From Linnemannia elongata (lineage: Eukaryota > Mortierellomycota > Mortierellomycetes > Mortierellales > Mortierellaceae), in the NCBI GenBank assembly GCA_036320915.1, contig JAXBDG010000013.1, positions 930,001 through 994,000 of the forward strand: a DNA stretch of 64,000 nucleotides, read 5' to 3'. Below the pieces are notes generated by a model. The model was not told where the DNA came from. It did not search any database and saw only the letters and a list, made by a program, of their open reading frames with translations. Below are positions 11,679 through 27,076 of this stretch, piece after piece (position 1 is the first letter of the stretch; the number at the start of each line of letters is the position of its first letter). Made by a program: the position numbers and the translations under genes.

Positions 11679-11915
11679 TATGTATAATGTGTTCGTGTGA
11701 GTTGTTTGTGTGGTGCTTAGTGCAAGTGATGATCTGCATCAAATGATGTTTTGTGCCTCCAACCAGAGGGAGGCGAGGTTCGACAAGCCACCGCATTTCA
11801 CACTCGCCTGGTAGTGACTGCTGGGGAGCACCATTCACTCCCAAGGCGCGGCTTTATTTCAGTTCCATGTACGAGCCATCATCATCTCTCCAAACCGCCA
11901 ATAGTACCTCGAACC
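11679..11915. promoter_or_regulatory. Divergent promoter of SmD2 and OST2
   Basis: A 237-bp region between outward-facing starts. If SmD2 instead starts at a second possible ATG near 11583, the shared region would be about 330 bp. Confidence 0.45.
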
Positions 11916-12683
11916 ATGAACGACATCAAAACTGCCGCCAACAGCCTCTTGACCGCATACATCAAGGGTAAAGGAAACATTTAAAACTGGACTTCGGGAT
12001 TATCATCAACTTGCTTCCAGGATACCCTCGACACCTCAACTGCCTTCTCTGACGCCCTTCTCTTTTTTTAGACCCAGCAAGCACCCTAACCACAGTTCTT
12101 GATATTATCAAAACGTGATAGACACGCCAAAGTCCTTGAAGTTGATTGATAGCTACATGGTCTATGTGCTGTTGACTGGTATCATTCAGTTCGTCTATGT
12201 CGTCATTGCAGGAACTTTCCCCAACAACGCCTTCTTGGCCGGATTCATCTCAACCGTCGCCTCTTTTGTTCTTGCAGGTGAGTGACGACAAAAATCAACC
12301 CCTGCCGCTCAAAATCGCCTAGTTTTTTTCAATCGAGGACGACAATCACATCTGTACAGGACCTATGAAGCAGGACAGAACTGACAAAACGCGATTCTGT
12401 TCCTCTATGTCAATTACACTTACTAGCCAACCTCCGTATCCAGACCAACCCCAAGAACGCCTCTCAGTTCCCTACCACCAGCCCTGAAAGGTAGTGTTCG
12501 CATTCGATTGAAGATCGCGTCAGGATCTCGATGTATCTTGTTTCTTCTACTTCACAAACAAGGAAGGCCAGTTGACTTATCCTACAACGTGTATCTGTAT
12601 CGCTTGTATCAATTAGAGCATTCGCCGACTTTTTGGCCTGTAACGTCGTAGTCCACTTTGCCGTTGCCAACTTCCTCGGTTAA
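11916..12683 (+). CDS. OST2: Oligosaccharyltransferase subunit Ost2/DAD1
   Basis: Four exons (11916-11967, 12122-12277, 12427-12490, 12617-12683) encode 112 residues, matching the 113 of human DAD1. Order of motifs: TPKSLKLIDSYMVYVLLTGI (first membrane helix), QFVYVVIAGTFPNNAFLAGF, ISTVASFVLAANLRIQTNP, then SPERAFADFLACNVVVHFAV and the C-terminal NFLG. The family motif FLxGFIS...RIQ...SPERAFADF is complete. The protein is an ER membrane subunit of the N-glycosylation complex. The first intron contains an earlier acceptor after a strong T run (near 12071) that would put a stop soon after the junction; the later acceptor used here restores the family sequence. Confidence 0.94.
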
Positions 12684-13054
12684 ACACCCTCATATTAAAA
12701 AAAAATTGACCAATGCGAACTCAACACACGCTTCTAGTCTGTGAGTCTGGAAGAGGTTCGAACCAACCTCAAGCGCCCTTCGTAGTTTCAAATTACGAAT
12801 GATCAAACCCTCTGTAAACTAAAACAATTTGATTAGATGCAACATGCGCGATCATCTCTAATTCTTTAACGCAATTCCTGTGGCTTTGATTTGCTTTTCC
12901 TTCTCTCACCGTGTCGGGAAGGGTGGGTGGTGAGAGTCAAGCCAAGCCGTGGGCGGGACAACAAGATCGCTGTAACAAGATTCGAGGTCAACTTCCCCCT
13001 CCCGCCCTTCAACCCGCATCTCTTCATCATCCCTCAAACCATCAAATCATCACA
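12684..13054 (+). promoter_or_regulatory. OST2 3' end and ATP synthase epsilon promoter
   Basis: A 371-bp spacer between two plus-strand genes. The last 120 bases before the ATG at 13055 are C/A-rich (CCTCCCGCCC, CATCATCCCTC), as in other leaders here. No other gene is visible. Confidence 0.45.
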
Positions 13055-13788
13055 ATGACTCAGTTCTGGAAGCCCACCTTCACGTAAGTGACAACAGGCG
13101 ACACTCAATCACACCATCACCTCTACGTCGCTCTCTCACTACGCTTCGGCACTTTTTCGACAACCAACACCTTCAATGATCCTCTTCCGACAGGCGATCC
13201 GCATCAACGAGCAGATCTTGCAGTGTCCAGGGGTTTAATCCAACGGCAACGGAAGGTGTCCTCGACTACCGTGTAGGATTCCTCAAAGGAACGATCTCTT
13301 TTGTTCGGGTGCATTCATATTACCCGTCACCACAGCGCCAGCATCAGCATCAGTTTTGCACTTCCCGCCAGCACGTCGGTGCAACTATACTGTACCTGAT
13401 TTTTCTCACTTGCACCGGCCAGCAGCAAGTAGCAACAACCCCTCTCACGCACTGAACAGGAACTACTACCACCGAAACTTACAAAGAACACGATTATACA
13501 GCTAGAACGCATGCACACGCATTCTTACACACACTCACACTTGTAACATCTCGTGTTAACCCTTTCCTTATTTTTGTTCACGTACTGTTCTTGCGATCCT
13601 TCTATACACCTGAAAATAGTTACTTGCAGTACGCTCAGGTCTGCGCCCGCGCTGTCCGCAACTCCCTCAAGGAGGAGGCCCGCGTCGTCGCCATCCGCCG
13701 TGATGAGCAGGGTTTGAAGTACGCCAAGTGGGAGGCCGGCAAGCAGGGTGAGCTCAAGAACACCGTCGGCAACCGCACCGTCGCTTAA
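13055..13788 (+). CDS. ATP15: Mitochondrial ATP synthase F1 epsilon subunit
   Basis: Two exons (13055-13083 and 13620-13788) separated by a 536-base intron give 65 residues: MTQFWKPTFTYLQYAQVCAR, then AVRNSLKEEARVVAIRRDEQ and a C-terminal tail ending GNRTVA. The order Trp-x(n)-Tyr-x2-Tyr-(A/S)-Q-(V/I)-C-A-(R/K)-A-V-R is the signature of the small eukaryotic epsilon subunit (bovine epsilon, yeast Atp15), which sits at the foot of the F1 central stalk. Length agrees with the family (50-70). The second exon start completes Thr with the AC left by exon 1. Codon bias is as strong as in the uL14 gene. Confidence 0.88.
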
Positions 13789-14223
13789 ATAATCTTCTCG
13801 TCCCCACCACGTCAACCACGCCAGCAGTCAGCCAATCCATTACAGAGTCGTCTCTTCTCTTTTTGCAGGATCGACACACGGATTAAAAAAACCATCACAA
13901 TCAAAACATCTGTTTTCTCACCCTCCACTCTTTTCACAAATATACATTTTTGATGTTATCAATATTGCAGTGGGAGAGATTTGGTTCGAATGGTGGTGTT
14001 TTTTATTCCAAGCCTTCGTTTGAAGGATATTATGAATGAGGCAAAGGAAGAGAAGAAAGAGGAAAAAGGATAGAGTGACACGAGCGCGTGAGACAGAAAA
14101 AAAAACTAGTACTAGTACTGGAGGACAGAATACAAGGTCGAGATGAAATAGATATTGCTAGTTGGAAAAGGAGGCGGAGGAGGTAGCATGTTGCAGTGTA
14201 AATGGAACACCCTTGTGGTGTTT
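13789..14223. other. Convergent 3' region between ATP15 and RAB2
   Basis: 435 bp with the ends of two facing transcripts. It contains a short direct repeat ACTAGTACTAGTACTGG near 14105 and a T/C-rich left half. No gene is seen. Confidence 0.45.
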
Positions 14224-16352
<2,129 letters not shown>

Positions 16353-16909
16353 GGTGGGCGAAAGGTGAGAGTGGGAGAGAGAGGGTGGGAGTGAGAGAGA
16401 GAAAAGAAGTGTGTATTGGTGTGTTGGTGTTGTTGGTGGTGGTACTGAAAGTGGAAGTGGATTTGGGAGTGGCAGAGGTGTGAAGAAGTGAAAAGAAAGA
16501 AGTGCTAGAACGTGGCCTACAGAAAGAAAAAAAAAAGAGTGCTCCAAAGAGGTATCGATGTCAGGAAAAGCACGTCACTTTTGACCTTGCACGAGAGTCA
16601 AGACTACCCAAGCTTAATCTCTTTCTCGTTTTTTTCTTACGCCCATCCAAACGAACAGAAAAACGAACATCGACTGGACATCGAGACTCTCGCTCTTACT
16701 TGCTCGGACAGGACAAAGACATACACAACAAATAACAAGCGACAACTTGACATACCTGGTTCAGGAAAAAAGGCGGATTACTCTACGCAACAACTCATCC
16801 GGGACAAAGGTGAGGAAAGGTACTCGATACATATTGGTCACGCCCAACCTCGGACAGCCACGTTTTCTTCAAGGCGGCGATATTCACTGATTTAAATGGT
16901 CGTTGAGCA
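16353..16909. promoter_or_regulatory. Divergent promoter of RAB2 and IML1
   Basis: 557 bp between outward-facing starts. The RAB2 side is strongly purine-rich on the plus strand (GAGAGAGAGGGTGGGAGTGAGAG, 16375-16400), so its leader is a CT-rich tract. Open frames across the middle (16302-16895) lack motifs and are rejected. Confidence 0.55.
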
Positions 16910-19900
16910 ATGAATAGATACATCATGTATGCCTCTGCTTCCAGCGTTGGTACAGGCGCGCCGCTGGGATCTGGATTGGCCCGAGGCACATCGCCCTTAC
17001 AGCACACCTCCGCAAGCGGAAGCAACACCCCTTCAACAGCGTACGACAGTCCTCAGTCATCTTCAACAGCAACCCCACCTTTAGGCGCCACCAAAATCCT
17101 CTATGTTCACACCGACCATTTCTCAAAACGAGACTTCTTAATCGACCCGGCCTTCTTCCCCAATGTCCAGCCAAACGACTTATTCGAGATTTACGACCCT
17201 GCTCTTCCAAAAGAGGCTCAAAAGAAACTCATTATTCAGTGGACAGGGCCTGACAACAACACTCTGCTCAAAGCCCCTGTCCAGGTGAGTCACCGTCCGT
17301 TCTTCATGGCTGTAGGCATTGCGTGATTCAATGTCGCCTCCATCAACATTCTGACACCATAAATACATCTTCATATAATAGGTGTCTCTAACTCACAGTA
17401 TTGCCAAAGTGTTCGGCCTGTCACCGCGTCAAGATGTCATCGTTCAAAGGGTAGGATTGTTAATCTACGTACTTTATTTCCTCGGCACGGCGATCTGCAA
17501 AGAAAATAAAGGCTCTAAGCGAGTTTTGTTTAATTACATTGTGTAGGTAGATCCATCTCAAAATGCCGCCAAGTACGTGGAGCTGACTTTCAGGGACCAA
17601 TACGTTGGACGGAGCGATATGTGGCGCTTGAGGACGAGCCTTGTAGGATCTTGCGTGTATGAAAGCAAAAAGATTCTGTACTTAGGATGCATTCGCGCTC
17701 AGGTGAAAGAGATCTACGTCGGCAACCAATCGGTAGGATAAGCGCGAAATCTTTTCATGTCTGCTGAGCGAAAGTAGTCAATATGCCGAATATGTGCAAA
17801 CCTGACATCTGAATTTCGTTTTTGTGGTAATAGGTTCCCAGCGGATACATTTCGTCCGACACGAGGATCATCTTCCGCTCAGAGTCTGCAAAGTACTTCA
17901 TTTTTATTCAAATGTCGCGCGAGATGTGGGAGTTTGATGAGGACGGCGACATCTTTTTCGAGAGGGTCATTTTCGGATTTTTGCCTCAACTATTTGCTCG
18001 CTGGCGAGGAAAGAGAGACGGCAAGTCTGAGCTGGAAGCCCCTACCAACCACGTCGTCTCCATCGTCCTCTTTTCAAGGATTTTCTATCAGGAAGAAGAA
18101 GAGGCAAGATTTCGGATTGACGGCTATCCAGGCGACCAGACAGGATTACAGCGGGATGATGAAGGACGTTACTACCAAGACTTTTACAAGGTCGTCATCG
18201 ATTGGGAAGCGCGCACAGACTGGACGACAGCGATCATTCCGCTCAAAGAGGAGGTCATGCGATACCAGCGCGATATCCTCCTGCGTCCAGCCGGCCAGTA
18301 TTCAATCTTATCCGGTGAGAACTCGTTCGCGTTCGAAGGAAACGTTCTCGAGTCGATCAATCTTGCACTCAACTCACTGGACAAGCACTACGTCGACCGT
18401 GATTTGCAGCGGACAGGACTCTCGATTGTCATGATCACACCCGGGTCTGGGATGTTTGACGTCGACAAGCGACTTTTGCGCATGACAACCGAGAGGATGA
18501 TTAGCGGAGGAATTGGTCTCGACATGATTTGCCTGTCCAAGATCCCGGCGCACATCGTCCCTCTCTTCCGGTGGAAGGGCCCAGCAGCGGACTCCAGCGG
18601 ACTCACAGCAATGAACCACGGATCAGGTCACTCGCCCTCAAACTTCAGCATGGCCAACAATAACGGCGGAAACTTGATGGTTCGCTCCACTAGCAACTAC
18701 TCGCGCCCCAACTCTCGCCCACCTTCCATCAAAGACTCTTCCGCAGAGGCACGGCCAACAACATCATGGACCCGCGCCTTCAAATCGCCAACCCCCAGCC
18801 CAATGCCGGAGGTACAGCTCGATATGTCAGACCCTCTTTACTATGACGCACCCGCGACCTTCCCATCATCACTCACTAAAACCTACTACATGATGCCGCA
18901 CTGGGTCGACTGCATGTTTTATATCAGCTCTCAGCGACCCAACACCCAAAAGTTTTATACCCGCTGCAAGATGTACGAGCTACAGATGATGGGCATCATG
19001 GAGCACGAGATTTCCAGCATCTCTATACCCTATCTCAACGAGAGCTACAACCCACAGTACGTTACCTCTTTCGGAAAGCGTCTGAGCTCATCGGACGCCC
19101 ACAACCTCCGAACCAACTTTTCCAAGGCTGTCGACTTTGACAAGCACGATGATGACCTCCTCTCGGACCCGAACTCGCTGTTGGCGGTGGAGCTCAAGCA
19201 GCTGAAAGCGGGCTCAGGAACTCTTACTCGCGGCATGATCAGGGACGCACTGTCGCTTGACAACATTGAGGCGTCTGCAGCACGGAATGGCAACAACACC
19301 CGGCGTAACTACGACAACTACCTCAATGGCGGAACGGCGCACCAATCAATATCCAACCACCACAGCAAGATGGCCAGCGAGCTATCCCAGAGTCTGCCAA
19401 GAGCATGGAACACATCGACCATCGTACCACCAAGCGCCATCCCCGAGAACCCCATCCTGCGAGACCTTGCTGGAGCTACACCTAGTCGAGTTTCGTTCTC
19501 TCTCAAGAGTGCCAACGGCTTCCTGGAGGAAAGTCGAGCGTCAAAGCAGGCAGAGTACGAGAGTCAGGGCGAGATGAATGGACACCGCGGACTTCAGGAT
19601 GATTCAACCAGTGAGCAGGCGAACTATGGTCGGACATCCCAACACGGTAACATCGACATCAAGTCTAAATCTGGTCACATCCGCGCGAGCACAGACGACG
19701 ATCCAGGATTCCTGAGCTCGAGTACTGTCAAACCGATCTACATCTCTCGGAACTACAGGTCGTTACAGGACGAGGCGCAATCGGAGCTATCAGGTGCGGA
19801 CTCGTGCAACACCGGTTCACTCTCGAGCGACAAGGGCAACCGGACATACATTTCCAATCCCGCAGGATCAGGTGGACGGATTATCCAGACACGTCAGAAA

Positions 19901-22900
19901 TCCAAACAGACATACATCAACCCCTGCAACCCGCCCAAAACTATTATCCGCATGACATCGCACCTGCGACGCTGGCAACACGCCTTTCCACGAGTGAGAG
20001 CTCGTTCTGCTTCTCCGAACCTGATCAGGAGTGATGTTTATACCGATGGGCTGTCGAACACGGAGGCCTGGAGGGGGTTGATGTCACCTGCGTCGTTGCC
20101 GCTGACCACCGATTACTTCCCCAGTAAGGAGGAGCTACAGGACCTATACTCTGAGTACATCCACACGATATCGCTCAGCGAGGACTCGGGCAGCTACGGA
20201 GCGAACGACCAACAACGCCGCATTAAGGCCAAGAACCTCATGAAGGAGCTTATCTATCATCGCCTGGCCCAAGGATTCCAGCTCATTGTGGGGAGCAGCT
20301 CGTCATCCAAAATCAAAAAATCGGACATTACCAACGCTAACGGAGACAGGAACGGTGAATCGGATATTACCGCGACCAATGGAAAAGTGACTGAACAGGA
20401 TTCGGCTGCGTACGAGTTCCCAAGCAAGGACGCCGACGCCATCAACAGGACGATATCCACCAGTGCTCCCAAAGACAAAGCCTGCTATTTGAGCATGGGA
20501 CAGCAGGTTCAGCGACTGTCGATCGATGCCGCAGACGGGAATGTGGAGGTCAAGAGGTACGAGCGTCGCCTTGGTTATAAGCCGGAGAACATCAAGTACC
20601 AGTGCGTTATCTGGGCCAAACAGTTGTCGGGATACATGCCACGGGACCTTACATTCGCCTACCCGTCCCTCTCCCAATACCAGTGGAACTACTTGGACCA
20701 TCTTGTTTCCGGATACCAGGACGAACTTACAGAGGAGCTGATGTACTGGCGAGCTCGGTTTATCCTGATCCCGATGGAACATGTCGTGACCAACAACCTC
20801 ACGAATGTTGCAGGAGAGGTTCTCGACGATGAGGAGATTCGTCTGGCCGGCTTCCAAAAGTTCTTGGACCTTTTCCAGAGAGCACGTTTTGTCGATCCCG
20901 ACGGCGAATCGTCCCCAACATCCTCTAGGAAGCAGGACCAATTTGTCAAGGTTCAGCTGATCACCTGCAGCTTCGCGGCATGGGCGTTATCTGAGTTGTC
21001 AAAGAAGGAGCATGAGAACGGTCAGTCGTCCACCTCGAATATCCCCACCATCTCAGAACCCGAAAAATTGAACCGCAACTCCAAGATCCAGGTCATTGCG
21101 ACGGCGATCCAGAACCCATTGACCGGCATCAAGCTCCAGGACCGACGATGGCATCTCCGTGTCTACAACAGCGTGTTCTTGGGCAATGAGGTCGTCGACT
21201 GGTTAATACATCACTTTGTCGACATTGACACCCGCGAAGAGGCTACGGAGTTTGGAAAGAAGCTGTTCGACAAAGGCCTGTTCATCCACTGCCTAGGCAA
21301 GCACCACTTTATGGACGGTCACTACTTTTACCAGTTCTCGGGAGAGTACGCACCCTCTGGAAAGCAGACTCGGGGATGGTTCAGGAACACGACCCAGTCG
21401 CTTACCCGACGGGACGTTGAACTTGACAAGTTGAGGGACAAGGAAAAGGACAAGGACAAGGACACCGACCCCTCATCCGAGAAGTTGGCGCGACCTCCCT
21501 TGAAGCTGACTTCCGCGTCTACTGGATCCACCACAACTTTAGGATCTGCTTCTGGACCCACCACCAACGCCGCCACCACCGGGATCGGTGCCACAACTCA
21601 GACCTCGACCAACGCGGTTCCTTCGTTCAGAGAACGCATGGAGATGATCCAGAAGATGGCACCACTCAAGAAGGTCGACATGTCCAAGACGATAACCCTC
21701 GATGTTGACCCCAACAAGCGCAGCGAGCGACGAGAGACAGCGATCCTGCACTACGACCTGGCCCACAACATCAAGCATTGCTATCACTTCCAACTCCATT
21801 GGCTCGGGTGTACCGCCCGTTTGATCGAGGACATGCTCCAGTCATGGGGGCGAACAGCTGAGAGATGTGGTCTGCGTCTCATCGAGGCACCTATTGAGCA
21901 AGACTCCCAAGGGCGTGCCTTCAATCCCTTTGAGAGTCCAGTCCCGATCAAGTTAGCTCTGCGTCCACCGCCTACCAAGGGCTTTTTCAAGCCAGCGTCC
22001 TCGTTGGATCCCCTCACCGAACCCGTTCAGGTCCCCAAGCTGCATTTCCTGACAGAGTTGGTCAAGTCTCATGGCTTTATTCTCGACATGGAATCCGATG
22101 AATTGTACCCACCTGCAGCCCAACTCAACTACTCTTACAAGCGCGCACCTTACAAGAACATCCAGTACGTTCATCGGTCGGGGGTTGCCTTTATCCAGAT
22201 CTCGTACAATGGTCCTCACGAGTTTTTCTGGGTGAACAATCGCCTATTGACTTCTCACTCTATCCCTGCACCGGAGCGAGACCGAGGAGACTGGGATCGA
22301 CCCAAAACCGGCGGTACCAGCAACCAAGAAGGAGGCAGTGGCGGAGGCGGCGGTTCATCGTCGAGCAAGAATGCGTCTAACCATATCCCCAATCCTGAGG
22401 TACTGAGGAGAAGGTTCACGGCGATGTGTGAGGATAAGGAGGAGCTGGCCAAGATCTGGGGAGAAATCTCTAGTCATCTCGAAACCATCTCAGGCATTCA
22501 GGATATCTTGGAGGATGTCCCTGACGAGAGTGTGGTTGAGCGCGAAGGATTGGCGTGGGTGATGCCCTCGCTCGCGGCGCCAAGACGCAAGTCAGATGCG
22601 AACCTTGATGTGGCCATCGATGGCCCGAACGCGCCAGGCGAGAGTGGCAGTGCTGACACGGATGTCGAGGCTGCACCTCCTGCGGTTCCTGTCAGTGTAC
22701 CGATCATCCGTATCGACATGGATCCTGCTTCACACGAGGAAGATCAGAAACGAGCGGAGGCTGAGGGAGAGGCTGAGTCTGAGTCATCCTCAGAAGTCGA
22801 GACATTGCCAACGGAACAAGACCAAGCTGTCCCTGTTGACATTTCTGGCGACGCGGTAGAGAGTGCTGTTGCTGAAAGCGTGCTGGAGACGGCCAAGACC

Positions 22901-22981
22901 CAAGTCGCCAAGCCAGCTCCGGAGGCTACTACGGAGACGTCAGGCCAGGCAACAGCGATACATGAAGAGACGCAAGAGTAG
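16910..22981 (+). CDS. IML1: Iml1/DEPDC5, GATOR1-SEACIT subunit
   Basis: Four exons (16910-17284, 17382-17450, 17547-17732, 17834-22981) encode 1,925 residues. After a Ser/Thr-rich N-terminus comes the conserved Iml1 N-terminal domain (about 60-240: ILYVHTDHFSKRDFLIDPAF, SIAKVFGLSPRQDVIVQR) and the SABA-type region (FFERVIFGFLPQLFARWRGK, GYPGDQTGLQRDDEGRYYQD). About 500-900 is a long disordered stretch. A further folded block (GYKPENIKYQCVIWAKQL) leads to a DEP domain at about 1305-1381 (RRWHLRVYNSVFLGNEVVDW) and the C-terminal domain (about 1470-1700). The Gly/Ser/acidic tail is disordered. Iml1, with Npr2 and Npr3, inhibits TORC1 at the vacuole by acting on the Gtr/Rag GTPases. Human DEPDC5 is about 1,600 residues; this copy is longer through its linkers. 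Confidence 0.94.
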
Positions 22982-23962
22982 ATTCTCAAAGAGCCGTTTT
23001 AATACTTTGCACGATATATAACAGAATGAGTAAAAGGAAAGAAAGAAACTGAGTTTGTATTATCTACTTGGTCGGAGAGGATGGATGAATGCCCAAGCAC
23101 CGCATGATGCTCTCATTTCTTTATCATCTTTTTCGACTTCGACTGAGCAGTGGGAAAGAAATGGAGGGTTCCGCCGGAATCCGCAGAGACAGAAGTTGAT
23201 CGAATTTTCATTTAACAAAGCGCCACCACTTTTCAGGGGAAATTGAATCTTTGTAGACTGAGGTCAGTAATAAATCCTCCTAAGAGAGGTGATGTTGGTT
23301 GTCTTGGTGACAATCTAAAAACTCTCACGAAGAGGAATATGCATGGGCTAGAGTCGTATACATCCCTTTTGGTCCCCATCCGGTCGGTTGGTGGTGCTTG
23401 TCTTCTTCGCCTGAGAGCAATTGGGCATCAAGGCAGGGAAGACTGGGAGGAGAGCCAAGACTGACAGAGCTCAAACTCAAACTCAAACCCAAAAAAATAA
23501 CAATTGTGCATGGTACATATTACAGTCGTTTTTACGTGGCACCATTGGTGGGAGAAGAGACAAACAAAACACGCACAAACAAAGCAATACATGAAAACGG
23601 CACTTAAAAACCAGGCACAAACATCGATGGGGATGTACACAGAGAGGCAAAAGAGAGAGAGAAGAAGAATGTGAGCCCGGCGCCATAGCCGATAGGAGAG
23701 GAAGAAGGAGGAAGGGACAGAAGGCAAGCAAGAATCACGGCTGCCCACTTTCTTTTTTGTTCGGTTTCCGTTTTCTCTCTGTTTCCTTTCTTTGCCATTC
23801 ACTGTTCCCTCATCGTTAGGTCCTCATTCCTCTTTCTCTCATTTCCTCATTCCCCATCCACCCTCCTTTTCTCCCTTCTTCCCTTCCTCCCTTCGTCCCT
23901 TCCTCCCTTCCTCCCCTCCTTTCTCCGCCCGTCTCCTTTCGCAAGCTCATACGGCATCAAAT
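22982..23962 (+). promoter_or_regulatory. IML1 3' end and promoter/leader of kelch gene A
   Basis: 981 bp. The last 150 bases before the kelch A start are almost pure pyrimidine (repeats of CTTCCCTTCCTC from 23870 to 23930). An in-frame extension upstream of the ATG reads as Pro/Ser/Phe only, so I regard it as leader. No separate gene is visible. Confidence 0.5.
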
Positions 23963-26528
23963 ATGAAGATTAAACAGGTCCTCGGCCAAGTCAGAGCCGT
24001 TACGCAGGCCACCCTTCTCCTATCCCCTATCCTCGTCCTTGCCACTTTCCTCATTCCTTCTGTATCAGCACAAGGATACGGAGCACTCCAGCCAGCCCCC
24101 GTCTACCAACTCGAACACACCTCGTTTCCCGACCAAACTCTTTACATTCGCGGGGGACTTAATCAAGGCCGGTTTGTCCCCCAATTCTTTTCTCTCGACA
24201 TCTCCCCACTTCTCACCTACTCCAATAAACTCACCTGGAAGAAGCTGAACGAGACCGGACCCATCACCGACTTTCGCTCACGTCTCCCCATGGCTGTCAA
24301 TCGCCAGAACCAAGCTCTCACCTATTTCGCAGAAGGCGCCCGGATGACAAGCTACAACATCGTGACGGATAAATGGATGCCAATGACAATCGCGCTCTGT
24401 TTGAGCCCCACTGATTCACAGGAGTCTGTCAGGGGTACCCAAAAGGCTGTGATGGATCCCAAGTCTGGACTAATGTACATCCCCCTCGGCTATAAAGCTC
24501 AGCAAGAGATGCTTGTCTTTGACGCCGCCGGGAACGGATGTTCTGGACTGCCGATGCCTACGAATTCACAGTGGTACAACCATGCCTGGAGCGAGTACAA
24601 GAACACGATCTACATCTATGGAGTTGGAGCCGCAGAGCCGGCAGAGGTGCCAGGATCCTTGTGGGAGTTTCAATTTGCTACAAAGACCTGGAACTTAATT
24701 GTAAAGCGGTGTGATTTCACGCTCTGGTTATGATATCCTTGTTGCAAGGTGAAGATACATGCTCACCAAATGACACTTGACAATTGACAATTGTATGTAC
24801 TCACCCTCACCTCATTTCCCAATCGCTTCATTCTAATCGTCCGTTGTAGCCTCTTCAAGGAGATGCACCCATTGTGCACAAAGGCAACTGCATGACTTCT
24901 GGTATAATACACCTTGTTCTTTACTGCCAATGTCCCCTTCCACGTTCTATTTTTTATAACTCTCAAGGATGTGTTCTGAGGACTGACAATCTACATATTT
25001 TTATGTGAATACATTATAGCATTTGGAGGCCAGAAGTTGATCGTTTATGGAGGAGCCACTTATGAGAATGTGTACGGCGAGATCTACATCTTTGACACCG
25101 TCACTTACAAATGGACCAAAGGACCCAACTCTCCAACCAACCGCACAGAAGTGGCCTGTGCTTCTTCTGGAGATTTCTTTCTCGCCTGGGGTGGTAAGCA
25201 TTCCGCGTCTTATTTTTTTTTCTCTGACTCATTGTTTTTCTCTAGGATGAATTGCGTTATGGGATATTACTCTTTCGTTGTTAAAGTTTGAAGTCATTGA
25301 CATGTCCCTATATAATTTTATGTTCATTAACAATACTACAGGATACGACGCTGCGACAGCATTCCTTTCGCCTCCCGAAATCTTGTTCTACAACATCAAG
25401 TACAATAAGTGGATGACACAGGCCGAAATTGCTCCCACCTCAGGAAACCTTACGGCTACATTCACAGCTACGATTCCACTCACTGCGACCACGACACTTG
25501 CCCCTACAATGGCACCTATAACTAACCCTAACCATAACCCTGGCTCTGGCTCAGGAAACTCTGGTGGAAACTCCAACGATTCTGGATCGACCCGCTCTGG
25601 CCTTCCTAACACCAACACTGACGACGTACCGGCGTCCAAGAGTAGTGGTGCTGCTGCTATTGGAGGCGGTGTTGCAGGGATCGTTTTTATTGCCGCCTTT
25701 GTTGGATTCCTCTTTTATCGTCGCGGGAGAAAAGCAGGAATCAAGGACAAGGACGGTTCTAATATCGAGGCTCTTGCCGGCGACAATTTGGATGAATACC
25801 AGCAGGCACCGTACGCTCCCAATAGTCACAACGGCGCTTATCAGGACCCCAACGCGATTAATAACTCGTATGCGGCAGATTCGGCAGCCTTCACATCACC
25901 CTACAACCCTGCCTACCCTCCTTACACCGCAGCATCAGCGCCCTCCCCACCTTATACAGAAGCTGACGAAAGCAGTCCGTATGTGGCCCCTGCCGCCGTA
26001 GAGGGAGCTCATGGAGCTTCCGGTTCGTCCCATGGTGATGTCGAGTCAAGAGAGGACACTACCATATATCCTCTTCCTACCGCTATACCCATTGCAGCTT
26101 ATTCGATGAGCAGTTTGAGCGAAGACAGAAAGCTCGGGGGTAAGACGCCTCTTCCTACAGCCCCATCCGCACCTCAACTACAAGACAGCGATGCTGGTTT
26201 GACAGAATCACCAACGTCACCATCAACATATTCACAAGGATCCCAACAGGACCAGGAACAGGACAGTAACTCGGTGCTATACTCAGCACCACCAGCACCA
26301 CTTGTATCGGCTATCTCCCCTCGGAATTCTCAGTATGGTATGGTGGAAAGTGACGGACCAGTGGACTCGAAGGAGCAGTTGGCGTTGGTTTATGCCAAGC
26401 ATGATGAGTACATGGAGCAGTTGAGGCAAGAGCGTGAGCAGCAAGCCGAGTTGGAGTTGGTGCAGAAACGGAGGGAGGAAGATGACGATCTTCAGGATCC
26501 CCAAAGATCGGAGGATGGGCAGGAATAA
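23963..26528 (+). CDS. Kelch-ectodomain single-pass membrane protein A (first of four tandem copies)
   Basis: Exons 23963-24700, 24850-24901, 25020-25193 and 25342-26528 encode 716 residues. A signal peptide ends near SVSAQ. The ectodomain (about 35-380) is a kelch-like beta-propeller: TLYIRGGLNQGRFVPQFFSL, a repeat with QKLIVYGGATYENVYGEIYI and YKWTKGPNSP, and conserved Cys in GNGCSGLPMPT and KGNCMTS. A Thr-rich stalk (about 380-430) precedes the membrane helix AAIGGGVAGIVFIAAFVGFL with basic stop-transfer YRRGRK. The tail of about 260 residues is Tyr/Pro/Ser-rich and ends in a charged helical segment (KHDEYMEQLRQEREQQAELE). Topology is type I. The function of this fungal family is not known to me; surface sensing or cell-wall adhesion would fit. 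The CT-rich leader and intron positions match the other three copies. Confidence 0.85.
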
Positions 26529-27076
26529 GTGAAACTGATTAAAAATTGATCATTGGTACAGCAAAACGCAGCTGTGCACTGCTACACACATTTTGAGCTA
26601 TGTGAGGATAGTCTGTTCCTGGCTATTGTACTGAGAAAAAGGTGGCAAGTTGACAGCCCGGAAATCAGGAAGACTGGATTCTCGGTAATCTAACAAGGTT
26701 GGGACTAGGCCGAGTACCTTCCCCTCCTGTTTGATTCTCAGGGGAGTGCGAGTGATAAAAATCGGAAAGGAAAAAATAACAAGGGTAGCAATTGAAGAAG
26801 AGAAAAGGGGTGGCAGTTGATCTACTGGGATTAAACCCAGAACTGCTGCTGTACCTCCCCACTTTCAACAACGTCTTTGTTTAGTTTCTCCCTTTTCTTA
26901 TTTCTTACCACCTTACTACCATTCTCCTCCCCATCGCTACCCTTGATCGCTTCCCGCTCACCATCCTCTTCTCATCACCTCCACTCCATCCCTCTCCTTC
27001 TCATCCCACATCATCTCTTTTTTTTCGTTCTTTCATTCAACTTCACTTCAACCCTCGACGATGTAAAGGATCATTC
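26529..27076 (+). promoter_or_regulatory. Spacer between kelch A and kelch B
   Basis: 548 bp containing the 3' end of A and the CT-rich leader of B (26880-27040, runs of CTTACTACCATTCTCC type). No other gene is evident. Confidence 0.45.

Noticed and set aside
12755..12780. GAGGTTCGAACCAACCTC resembling a tRNA T arm
   Set aside because: No A box or acceptor stem fits around it; no tRNA can be folded.
23792..23962. Upstream in-frame extension of kelch A (57 codons)
   Set aside because: It translates a CT-rich leader into Pro/Ser/Phe; the signal peptide starts at the ATG at 23963 as in the paralogs.
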